Positions 1 through 6,310 of a stretch of DNA of 6,846 nucleotides are shown one piece after another. The notes under the pieces are model-generated. The model was not told the origin of the DNA and searched no databases. It saw only the letters and a list, made by a program, of their open reading frames with translations. The translations under genes and the position numbers were made by a program. Position 1 is the first letter of the stretch; the number at the start of each line of letters is the position of its first letter. The DNA comes from Deltaproteobacteria bacterium (lineage in GTDB: Bacteria; Desulfobacterota; Binatia; DP-6), in the NCBI GenBank assembly GCA_005879245.1, contig VBLA01000141.1:1-6846 (forward strand). Direction: 5' to 3'.

Positions 1-74
1 GATCGCGTGGCGCGGCGATGGAGGAAGTGCTTCGCCATCTCACGGCCGACGCGCGGACGGAGACGACGCCGTGA
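1..74 (+). CDS. murF: MurF C-terminus (UDP-MurNAc-tripeptide:D-Ala-D-Ala ligase), 3' fragment
   Basis: Only the last 23 complete codons and the stop (TGA, 72-74) are present; the gene runs off the left edge. Read in the frame starting at base 3, the peptide begins [13 protein letters not shown]. This matches the C-terminal signature of MurF, where a KGSRG motif is followed by an amphipathic helix of the type MExVLxxL; the first two bases (GA) fit the end of a glycine codon completing that motif. MurF is the cytoplasmic ATP-dependent ligase that adds D-Ala-D-Ala to the UDP-MurNAc-tripeptide. Its position directly before mraY is the usual dcw order, which supports the call despite the short length. 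The stop shares one base with the mraY ATG, suggesting translational coupling. No catalytic residues lie within the fragment. Confidence 0.85.
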   Translation, partial: SRGAAMEEVLRHLTADARTETTP

Positions 75-1150
75 TGCTCTATCTGCTCCTCTATCCTCTG
101 CATCTCGCCTATCCGCCGCTCAACGTCTTCCGGTACATCACCTTCCGTACCCTGCTGGCCGGGCTGACGGCACTCTCGCTCTCTCTCCTCCTCGGGCCGA
201 CCCTCATCCGCCGCCTCGCCGCGCTCCAGATCGGCCAGTCGATCCGTGACGACGGACCCGCCGCGCACGCGAGCAAGGCCGGCACCCCGACCATGGGCGG
301 GACGCTCATTCTCTTCTCGTTCGCCCTGGCGACTCTCCTGCTCGCCGACCTGAACGACTGGTACGTGTGGATCGCCCTAGGGGTGACGCTCGGCCACGGC
401 GGGATCGGCTTCCTCGACGACTACGCGAAGGTGCGCCGCCGAAACTCGAAGGGACTCCCGGGACGGCTGCGCCTCGCCGGCGAGTTCGCGATCGCCGGGA
501 CCGCGGCGATGACGCTCTACTGCTGCTCCGGACACGGGGGGCAGCTCACCATGCCGTTCCTGAAGGACGTGCGGCCGGACCTCGGCCTCTGGTACGTCCC
601 CTTCGGCGCGCTGGTGGTCGTCGGCGCCGCCAACGCCGTCAACCTGACCGACGGGCTCGACGGGCTCGCCATCGGCCCCGTCATGATCGCCGGCGGGACG
701 TACGCCGTCTTCGCCTACACGGCGGGCCATGCGCGCATCGCCGAGTATCTTCAGATCCCGTTCGTGCCCGGCGCGGGCGAGCTCGCGATCTTCTGCGGCG
801 CCCTCGCTGCCGCTGGGCTCGGGTTTCTTTGGTTCAACGCCTATCCCGCGCAGATGTTCATGGGTGACGTCGGCTCCCTGGCCCTCGGGGCGGCGCTCGG
901 CATCGTCGCGCTCATCACGCGCCAGGAGATCGTGCTCCTCGTGGTGGGCGGGGTCTTCGTGGTCGAGGCGCTGTCGGTGATCGGGCAGGTCGTGTCCTTC
1001 AAGCTCCGCCGCAAGCGGATCTTCCGGATGGCGCCGATCCACCATCACTTCGAGCTCCTCGGATGGCCCGAGCCGCAGATCATCGTCCGCTTCTGGATCG
1101 TCTCGGTGGTCTGTGCGCTGCTCGCGCTCTCGACCCTGAAGCTCCGCTGA
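74..1150 (+). CDS. mraY: MraY, phospho-N-acetylmuramoyl-pentapeptide transferase
   Basis: Integral membrane enzyme that transfers phospho-MurNAc-pentapeptide from UDP to undecaprenyl phosphate, making lipid I on the cytoplasmic face. The 358-residue product has the usual family length and is rich in hydrophobic helices throughout. Visible signatures are DDGP near residue 58, GTPTMGG near 74, the Asp115-Asp116 pair (GFLDDY), [11 protein letters not shown] at 187-197, FMGDVGS with the third essential Asp at 265, and MAPIHHHFE with His323-325. These match the Mg2+-binding and nucleotide-binding sites known in MraY. I prefer ATG 74 because it puts Asn17 and Asp115/116 at the same numbers as the E. 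coli enzyme; GTG 71, one codon earlier and overlapping the murF stop by four bases, is an alternative. GGAG at 59-62 is the likely ribosome binding site. Nothing is missing or odd. Confidence 0.97.
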   Translation: MLYLLLYPLHLAYPPLNVFRYITFRTLLAGLTALSLSLLLGPTLIRRLAALQIGQSIRDDGPAAHASKAGTPTMGGTLILFSFALATLLLADLNDWYVWIALGVTLGHGGIGFLDDYAKVRRRNSKGLPGRLRLAGEFAIAGTAAMTLYCCSGHGGQLTMPFLKDVRPDLGLWYVPFGALVVVGAANAVNLTDGLDGLAIGPVMIAGGTYAVFAYTAGHARIAEYLQIPFVPGAGELAIFCGALAAAGLGFLWFNAYPAQMFMGDVGSLALGAALGIVALITRQEIVLLVVGGVFVVEALSVIGQVVSFKLRRKRIFRMAPIHHHFELLGWPEPQIIVRFWIVSVVCALLALSTLKLR

Positions 1151-2481
1151 TGGGGCTGCCACGCCAGACCCTCGTCCTGGGCGCGGGGCGCACCGGCCAG
1201 GCGGTCGCGCGGGCGTTCGCGGCGCGCGGCGTGGGGGTGCGGCTCGCCGACATCCGCTCGCGGGAAGCGCTCGCTCTCCATGGCACCCCGCGGGGGGTCG
1301 AGCTGCGCCTGGGGGAGGACGGCGAGCACCTGCTCGCGGGGGTCGACCTGGTGGTGCCAAGCCCGGGCATCCCGTCCGGGGCGCGTCTGCTCGCCGCCGC
1401 TCGCGCCCGCGGCATCCCGGTCAGGAGCGAGATCGAGGTTGCCTGCGCGCTGCTCGATTGTCCGATCCTCGCCATCACGGGGACCAACGGGAAGAGCACG
1501 ACCACGACACTCGTCGGCCTCGCCTTGGAGCGAGCAGGCCGCCGGACGTTCACGGGGGGTAACCTGGGGACGCCGCTCATCACCGCCCTCGAGCGAGCAC
1601 CCGAGATCGCGGTCGTGGAGGTCTCGAGCTTTCAGCTCGAATGGGTCGACCGCTTCCGGCCCAAGGTCGCCTGCCTGCTCAATCTCTCCCCGGACCACCT
1701 CGACCGCCACGGGAGCTTTCCCGAGTACCGGGACGCGAAGTCGCGGCTGTTCGCGGCGCAGACGCCCGACGACTTTGCGGTGCTCAACCGCGACGATCGT
1801 GAGACGTGGCAGCTGGCGAGCGGCCTCGCGGCGCGGGTCGTCTCCTTCGGCCTGGAGCCCGTCGCCTGTGGAGCCTTCGTCGGCGAGGGCGGTGTCGTTC
1901 TTCGCCTGCCCGATCGGCCGGAGGAGCACTACCCGCTCGCGCGCACCCGGCTCGTGGGTCGTCACAACGTGGAGAACATCCTTGCGGCCGTCACCGTCGC
2001 GCGGCTGGGCGGTGCACCGCGCGAGGCGGTGCAGGCGGCGATCGACGCGATCGAGCCGCTGCCGCACCGGCTGGCGTTCGTGCGCGAGCGAGGAGGCGTC
2101 CGGTGGTTCGATGATTCGAAGGCGACGAACGTCGGGGCTGCCGCGAAGAGCCTCGAGTCCTTCGCCGGTCCGGTGATTCTCCTCGCGGGGGGCGTCGGCA
2201 AGGGTGGCGGCTACGAGCTCCTCGCGCGGGCGACCGCCGGCAAGGTCCGTCTGGCACTTCTCTTCGGGCGGGCGCGCGACGAGATGGCGACCGCCCTCAC
2301 GGCCGGCGGCGTGCCGGTCGCGCGGGTGAAGACGCTCGAGGCCGCGGTTGCCGGCGCCGCGGCGGCGGCGACACCGGGCGATACCGTGCTCCTCGCGCCG
2401 GGCTGCGCGAGCTTCGACATGTTCAGCGACTACGCCGCTCGCGGGCGGGCGTTCCGTGCGGCAGTGGAGGCGTTGCCCTGA
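1150..2481 (+). CDS. murD: MurD, UDP-MurNAc-L-alanine:D-glutamate ligase
   Basis: Cytoplasmic ATP-dependent ligase that adds D-glutamate to UDP-MurNAc-L-Ala. The product is 443 residues, close to the family norm. Domain 1 opens with a Rossmann-type UDP-binding motif, GAGRTG at 11-16, followed by PSPGIP. The central ATPase domain has the Mur-ligase P-loop GTNGKSTTTT at 111-120, with Lys115 at the E. coli position. It continues with EVSSFQLE and the LNLSPDHLDRHG segment, typical of the metal-binding and carbamylated-lysine region. The C-terminal domain carries DDSKATN at 321-327 and ends with APGCASFDMFSDYAARG, the usual MurD terminus. The frame stays open upstream to an ATG at 1063, but that would add 29 residues coded inside mraY. 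ATG 1150 overlaps the mraY stop by one base (TGATG) and places the nucleotide-binding motif correctly. Confidence 0.97.
   Translation: MGLPRQTLVLGAGRTGQAVARAFAARGVGVRLADIRSREALALHGTPRGVELRLGEDGEHLLAGVDLVVPSPGIPSGARLLAAARARGIPVRSEIEVACALLDCPILAITGTNGKSTTTTLVGLALERAGRRTFTGGNLGTPLITALERAPEIAVVEVSSFQLEWVDRFRPKVACLLNLSPDHLDRHGSFPEYRDAKSRLFAAQTPDDFAVLNRDDRETWQLASGLAARVVSFGLEPVACGAFVGEGGVVLRLPDRPEEHYPLARTRLVGRHNVENILAAVTVARLGGAPREAVQAAIDAIEPLPHRLAFVRERGGVRWFDDSKATNVGAAAKSLESFAGPVILLAGGVGKGGGYELLARATAGKVRLALLFGRARDEMATALTAGGVPVARVKTLEAAVAGAAAAATPGDTVLLAPGCASFDMFSDYAARGRAFRAAVEALP
2466..2470 (+). promoter_or_regulatory. Shine-Dalgarno site supporting a CTG start for ftsW
   Basis: GGAGG lies within the last codons of murD and ends seven bases before the CTG at 2478-2480, an ideal spacing. 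No ATG, GTG or TTG occurs in the ftsW frame near here. The site is therefore the main reason for placing the ftsW start at the CTG that overlaps the murD stop. It is read directly from the sequence; its use is inferred. Confidence 0.6.
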
Positions 2482-3563
2482 GCCAGCTGGGTGATCGCTC
2501 TCCCGGCGACCCTCAGCCCCGGTCGCTCCCCCCTCCGCCTCCCGCCTTCCGTGGCCCGCTCGCCGGTCAGCGCCCGCGCGTCAGGAATGCGCTGGGAGGA
2601 GACCCGTGGCTCGTCCTCTCGATCGGCGCGCTGGTCGGCCTCGGTTTCGTCGCGTCGCGGCTCCCCGCGGAGACCTATCGCCGCGCGGCCTACCCGCTTC
2701 TCCTCGTCGCCGTGGCGAGCCTCGTCCTCGTGCTCCTGCCGGGGATCGGCGTGGCGCGCGGCGGCGCGCGCCGCTGGCTCCATCTCGGCCCGCTCGCCCT
2801 GCAGCCCTCCGAGTTTGCCAAGTTCGCGGTCGTCCTCTACCTGGCTGCCTCGCTCACCAAGAAGGGCGAGCGTCTCCGGAGCTTCAAGTTCGGCGTCGTC
2901 CCGCACTGCCTGGTGGTCGCCGTCATCGGAGGGCTCGTGCTGCTCGAACCGGACTTCGGGACGGCTGCGCTTGCCGGCGGTCTTCTCATCCTCATGCTGT
3001 TCGTGGGAGGTGTCCCGGTGCGCTTGATCGCCGCTCCCGCCCTCGCCGCGCTGCCGCTCGTGGCCTACGGGGTGCTTTGGGAGGGTTACCGCCTGCAGCG
3101 CATGCTTGCCTTCGTCGACCCTGACCGCGATCCCCTCGGCATCAACTTCCAGCTGAAGCAGTCCTTCATCGCGTTCGGCTCGGGCGGCCTCTGGGGCGTC
3201 GGGCTCGGGGGGAGCCGACAGAAGATGTTCTACCTCCCCGAGGCGCATACCGACTTCATCTTCTCGGTGGTCGGCGAGGAGCTCGGCCTGGCGGGGGCTG
3301 TCCTCGTCCTCGGCCTTCTGGCGGTGGTCGCGGCGCGCGGCTTCCGGATCGCGATGCGTCACCCCGATCGCTTCGGCGGCCTCTTCGCCGTCGGCGTGAC
3401 GCTCTCCCTCGTCCTCCAGGGGCTCGTCAACGTGGGAGTGGTCCTCGGCTGTCTACCGACGAAGGGTCTGGCGCTGCCCTTCCTCTCCTACGGCGGTTCC
3501 GCGATGGTCGCCGCGCTCGCCCAAGCGGGCGTGCTCATGGCGCTCGCTCGCGAGACGGGATGA
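2478..3563 (+). CDS. ftsW: FtsW, SEDS-family septal peptidoglycan glycosyltransferase, atypical N-terminus
   Basis: FtsW polymerises lipid II at the septum together with the transpeptidase FtsI. The core is intact: GARRWLHLGPLALQPSEFAK (Glu112), EPDFG at 157-161, GVGLGGSRQK, YLPEAHTDFIF with the family's essential Asp at 259, GEELG, LVNVG and PTKGLALPFLSYGG at 327-340. The division-gene context favours FtsW over RodA. The start is uncertain. The frame is open back into murD but has no ATG, GTG or TTG until GTG 2712, which would delete the first two membrane segments seen here. I chose CTG 2478, which overlaps the murD stop (CTGA) and follows GGAGG, giving 361 residues. Residues 1-41 are proline-rich and polar. 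Only one hydrophobic segment (about 44-62) precedes the segment at about 72-90, where the family has two, and the usual MVYSAS motif after the first helix is absent. This looks like a deletion joining helices 1 and 2, real or from assembly. Confidence 0.88.
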   Translation: MSQLGDRSPGDPQPRSLPPPPPAFRGPLAGQRPRVRNALGGDPWLVLSIGALVGLGFVASRLPAETYRRAAYPLLLVAVASLVLVLLPGIGVARGGARRWLHLGPLALQPSEFAKFAVVLYLAASLTKKGERLRSFKFGVVPHCLVVAVIGGLVLLEPDFGTAALAGGLLILMLFVGGVPVRLIAAPALAALPLVAYGVLWEGYRLQRMLAFVDPDRDPLGINFQLKQSFIAFGSGGLWGVGLGGSRQKMFYLPEAHTDFIFSVVGEELGLAGAVLVLGLLAVVAARGFRIAMRHPDRFGGLFAVGVTLSLVLQGLVNVGVVLGCLPTKGLALPFLSYGGSAMVAALAQAGVLMALARETG

Positions 3564-3612
3564 CGTGGGTGGTGCGCTGCGCGCGAGCACCCGGGGGGCC
3601 CTGCGAGGCGTC

Positions 3613-4683
3613 ATGCCCTTGGTGGTGATCGCGGGTGGTGGGACGGGCGGTCATCTCTACCCCGGGCTCGCGCTCGCGGACACGCTGGTGGGGCGAGGTC
3701 TGTCGGTCACCTTCGTCGGCTCGGCGGAGGGCATCGAAGCGCGGGTCGTCCCGGCGGCGGGCTACCCGTTTCGCGTGCTGCCCGCCCGCCAGCTGCGCGG
3801 TGGGGGCCTGGGGCGTGCCCTGGCCGCCGTCGTGGCGACCCTGCGCGGGGCGCTGGGCGCGCTCGGGCTCCTGCGCGAGCTGAAGCCTCGCCTGGTGGTC
3901 GGCGTCGGTGGCTACGCCTCGGTGGCCGTCGTCATGGCGGCCTGGCTGCGGCGGATCCCCACGCTGCTGCTCGAGCAAAACGTCGTGCCCGGGGCCGCCA
4001 ACCGACTCCTCGGGAGGATCGCTCGCTGCATCTGCGTCGGCTTCGACGACTCGGCGGCATTCTTCCCCGAGGGACGAGTGGTGCACACGGGTAACCCGGT
4101 GCGTGCCGGTGTCCTCAGCCCGACCGGTACGCGCTCCGACGGTCAGCTCGGCCTCCTTATCTTCGGCGGCAGCGCCGGTGCCCGTCGCATCAACCAGGCG
4201 ACCCTCGAGGCGCTGCGCCTGCTCGGCGCGTCGGCGCGGAGGCTGGCGATCACGCACCAAACCGGGGTGGCGGACGTCGACGGGACGCGCGCCGGCTACG
4301 CCGCCCTCGGCCTGGCCGGTCGGGTCGAGCCTTTCATCGCCGACATGGGCGGGGCCTACGCGGCAGCCGATGTGGTGGTGGCCCGCGCGGGGGCGATGAC
4401 GTGCGCGGAGCTGACCGCCGTCGGTCTGCCGGCGGTCCTCGTCCCCTACCCGTACGCCACCGACGACCACCAGCGGCGGAATGCGGAGGTCCTGGTCCGC
4501 GCGGGGGCGGCGGAGATGATTCTCGACCGCGAGCTCAGCGGAGAACGCCTCGCGGCGGCGCTGCAGACGCTGACCGACGATCCGGCACGACGTGCGGCCA
4601 TGGCCGCACGTGCGCGAGCCCTCGGCCGGCCCGACGCGGCAGACCGGGTGGCCGAGGAGTGTGTTCGCCTTCTCGCAAGCTAG
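3613..4683 (+). CDS. murG: MurG, UDP-GlcNAc:lipid I N-acetylglucosaminyltransferase
   Basis: Peripheral membrane GT-B enzyme that adds GlcNAc to lipid I, forming lipid II on the cytoplasmic face. The 356-residue product is almost the same length as E. coli MurG. The N-terminal domain begins MPLVVIAGGGTGGHLYPG, with the glycine-rich loop at 8-13 and His14. The segments VGVGGYAS and LLEQNVVPGAANR are typical of the acceptor-binding half. The C-terminal donor domain has GGSAGARRIN from 185, then RAGAMTCAE at 258-266 with the ribose-binding Glu266, and the uracil/GlcNAc-side segment DDHQRRNAE with Gln287 and Asn290. ATG 3613 is chosen because MurG proteins normally start a few residues before this loop; GAGG at 3605-3608 is a close ribosome binding site. 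GTG 3565, one base after the ftsW stop, would add 16 residues and cannot be excluded. Confidence 0.96.
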   Translation: MPLVVIAGGGTGGHLYPGLALADTLVGRGLSVTFVGSAEGIEARVVPAAGYPFRVLPARQLRGGGLGRALAAVVATLRGALGALGLLRELKPRLVVGVGGYASVAVVMAAWLRRIPTLLLEQNVVPGAANRLLGRIARCICVGFDDSAAFFPEGRVVHTGNPVRAGVLSPTGTRSDGQLGLLIFGGSAGARRINQATLEALRLLGASARRLAITHQTGVADVDGTRAGYAALGLAGRVEPFIADMGGAYAAADVVVARAGAMTCAELTAVGLPAVLVPYPYATDDHQRRNAEVLVRAGAAEMILDRELSGERLAAALQTLTDDPARRAAMAARARALGRPDAADRVAEECVRLLAS

Positions 4684-4751
4684 CAAGCGCCACGCCCAGA
4701 AAACCGAGCACGCGCGAGACCTGGCAGAGCCGCACGACCCGACCCCGGGGG

Positions 4752-4778
4752 GGATCGGAGCCGGGAACGCTCGGATCC
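4752..4778 (+). terminator. Hairpin after murG; possible terminator or processing site
   Basis: The arms GGATCgGAGC (4752-4761) and GCTCgGATCC (4769-4778) pair to give nine base pairs around one G-G mismatch, with a 7-base loop (CGGGAAC). It starts 68 bases after the murG stop. No T-run follows (the next bases are GGACAAAAG), so it is not a classical intrinsic terminator. A T-less terminator, pause site or RNA processing/stability element are all possible. The pairing is seen directly; the function is inference. Confidence 0.4.
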
Positions 4779-4800
4779 GGACAAAAGTGGCCGCGACCCC

Positions 4801-4828
4801 TTGAACAGCCCCCCCATGCTTCTGTAAA
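4801..4828 (+). promoter_or_regulatory. Candidate sigma70-type promoter ahead of murC
   Basis: TTGAAC at 4801-4806 matches the -35 consensus at four of six bases. TGTAAA at 4823-4828 matches the -10 consensus at four of six, with a 16-base spacer. This is one of the few AT-containing stretches in a very GC-rich region and lies just after the hairpin. Predicted transcription would start near 4835, upstream of both murC start candidates. Matches this weak occur by chance, so confidence is low. Confidence 0.25.
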
Positions 4829-4911
4829 CGAAGGCGGACGTGGTGGAGCTCGGGGGCGGAGTGGTCGATTGGGGCGGGTGGCCTGGGCTCCGCCCGCATG
4901 GGGCGACGGCG

Positions 4912-6309
4912 GTGAACGGGCGAAAGCGCCGGGTACACTTCGTCGGTATCGGCGGGATCGGTATGAGCGGCATCGCCGAGGTGCTGCTCACCCTCGGGTA
5001 CACCGTCTCGGGCTCCGACCTGGTCGACAGCGAGACGACGCGGCGCCTCGGCCGCCTGGGAGCGCGGATCTACCTCGGCGCCCACGACGCGACGCACGTC
5101 ACGCCCGGCATCGACGTGCTGGTCATCTCGTCGGCGGTGACCTTCGCGAATCCCGAGGTCGCTCGCGGGCGGGAGCTCAAGATCCCTATCATTCCCCGGG
5201 CCGAGATGCTGGCCGAGCTGATGCGGATGAAGTACGGCGTCGCGGTCGCGGGGAGCCATGGGAAGACGACCACCACATCGCTCATCGGCGCCGTCCTGCA
5301 CGAGGCCGGGCGGGATCCGACCATGGTCGTCGGCGGCAAGCTCCGCGCGCTCGGCACGAACGTCCGGCTCGGCCAGGCGGAGTTCCTGGTCGCCGAGGCC
5401 GACGAGAGCGACGGGACCTTCCTCCTTCTCTCCCCGATCATCGCCGTGGTGACGAATATCGACCGCGAGCACCTCGATTTCTACCGCGACATGGAGCGAG
5501 TGCGTGAGGCGTACCTGCAGTTCATCCATCGCGTGCCGTTCTATGGCCTCGCGATCCTGTGCATCGACAACGTGAACGTGCGGGCCCTCCTGCCGCAGAT
5601 CCGCAAGCGCTTCGTCACCTACGGCACGTCGCCCGAGGCCGACTGGCAGGCGCGCGAGCTCGGGGTGGAGGGACTGGAGACGACCTTCGAGGTCTGGCGC
5701 GACGGACGGCAGGTCGGGCCGGTGCGGCTGCACATGCCCGGACGGCATAACGCGCTCAACGCCCTGGCGGCGCTCGCGGCGGCGGCGGAGCTCGAGATCC
5801 CCTTCCGCAGTGCCAGCCGCGCTCTCGAGCAGTTCGGCGGCATCCATCGCCGCTTCGAGGTGAAGGGCGAGGAGAGTGGGGTGCTCGTGGTCGACGACTA
5901 CGGCCATCATCCCGAAGAGATCCGCGCCACGCTGCGCGCCGCGCGCGAGGGGTTCACGCGACGGCTGGTGGTCGCGTTCCAGCCCCACCGCTACACGCGC
6001 ACGCGGGATCTCTTCGGCGACTTCCTGGAAGCGTTCGACGACGCCGACGTCGTGCTCTTGACCGACATCTACGCCGCCGGTGAGGCCCGCCTCGACAGCG
6101 TGTCGAGCGAGGCACTCTTCCACGCGCTCCGCCGTCGCGGCCACCTCGATGTGCGATACGTCGCCAGCCGCGACCGCGTCGCCCAGGCGCTGCTCGACGT
6201 CGCGGCTCCGGGCGATCTCGTGCTCACACTGGGCGCCGGCGACATCTACCGCAGCGCCGACGAGCTGCTGGAGCTGTTGCGTGCCGGCGCGACCGTCCCC
6301 ATCCACTAG
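4912..6309 (+). CDS. murC: MurC, UDP-N-acetylmuramate:L-alanine ligase
   Basis: Cytoplasmic ATP-dependent ligase that adds L-alanine to UDP-MurNAc, the first step of stem-peptide assembly. From GTG 4912 the product is 465 residues, within the family range. It opens RKRRVHFVGIGGIGMSGIAEVL, with the UDP-binding glycine loop at 12-20. The ATPase domain has the P-loop GSHGKTTTT at 114-122, then AEADESDGTF, and NIDREHLDFY with Asn182, Asp184 and His187. The C-terminal domain has DDYGHHPEE from 328 and FQPHRYTRTRDLF, both diagnostic of MurC among Mur ligases, and GAGDIY near the end. GTG 4912 places the glycine loop at the typical distance from the N-terminus; GGGG at 4900-4903 is a weak ribosome binding site. 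The frame is open to GTG codons at 4840, 4843 and 4861, which would add up to 24 glycine- and tryptophan-rich residues of no recognised kind. Confidence 0.95.
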   Translation: MNGRKRRVHFVGIGGIGMSGIAEVLLTLGYTVSGSDLVDSETTRRLGRLGARIYLGAHDATHVTPGIDVLVISSAVTFANPEVARGRELKIPIIPRAEMLAELMRMKYGVAVAGSHGKTTTTSLIGAVLHEAGRDPTMVVGGKLRALGTNVRLGQAEFLVAEADESDGTFLLLSPIIAVVTNIDREHLDFYRDMERVREAYLQFIHRVPFYGLAILCIDNVNVRALLPQIRKRFVTYGTSPEADWQARELGVEGLETTFEVWRDGRQVGPVRLHMPGRHNALNALAALAAAAELEIPFRSASRALEQFGGIHRRFEVKGEESGVLVVDDYGHHPEEIRATLRAAREGFTRRLVVAFQPHRYTRTRDLFGDFLEAFDDADVVLLTDIYAAGEARLDSVSSEALFHALRRRGHLDVRYVASRDRVAQALLDVAAPGDLVLTLGAGDIYRSADELLELLRAGATVPIH

Positions 6310-6310
6310 C

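Larger units (their letters stand above)
4684..4911. other. murG-murC intergenic gap
   Basis: This is the only sizeable gap in an otherwise tightly packed cluster. I see no convincing gene on either strand. It holds a hairpin (4752-4778), a weak candidate promoter (4801-4828), short G and C runs such as CCCCGGGG at 4743-4750 and seven Cs at 4809-4815, and a small hairpin next to the chosen murC start. If murC starts upstream at GTG 4840, the gap is 156 bases long. No tRNA or known RNA could be recognised. Confidence 0.7.

Noticed and set aside
377..1360. Long minus-strand open frame opposite mraY and the start of murD
   Set aside because: Same compositional artefact; the + strand carries clear MraY and MurD motifs over the whole interval.
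2491..3027. Alternative + frame from GTG 2491 as a frameshifted ftsW N-terminus
   Set aside because: The translation is Ser/Arg/Pro-rich with no membrane helix or VMVYSAS-like motif, so it does not supply the missing first helix. The third + frame was also checked and has a stop at 2492-2494.
2430..3362. Minus-strand open frame opposite ftsW
   Set aside because: Composition typical of an antisense shadow (R, D, E, H rich), no motif, and it overlaps the conserved FtsW core.
4743..4750. CCCCGGGG palindrome and nearby G/C runs
   Set aside because: Expected by chance in such GC-rich sequence; no spacing or repetition suggests an operator.
4780..4795. Short stretch resembling the AAAAGTGG-type ends of some insertion sequences
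   Set aside because: The match is only about ten bases from memory, with no inverted partner, target duplication or transposase remnant in the window.
4816..4827. Three-codon mini-ORF (ATG CTT CTG TAA) before murC as a possible leader peptide
   Set aside because: Too short, no ribosome binding site, no attenuator-like arrangement around it.
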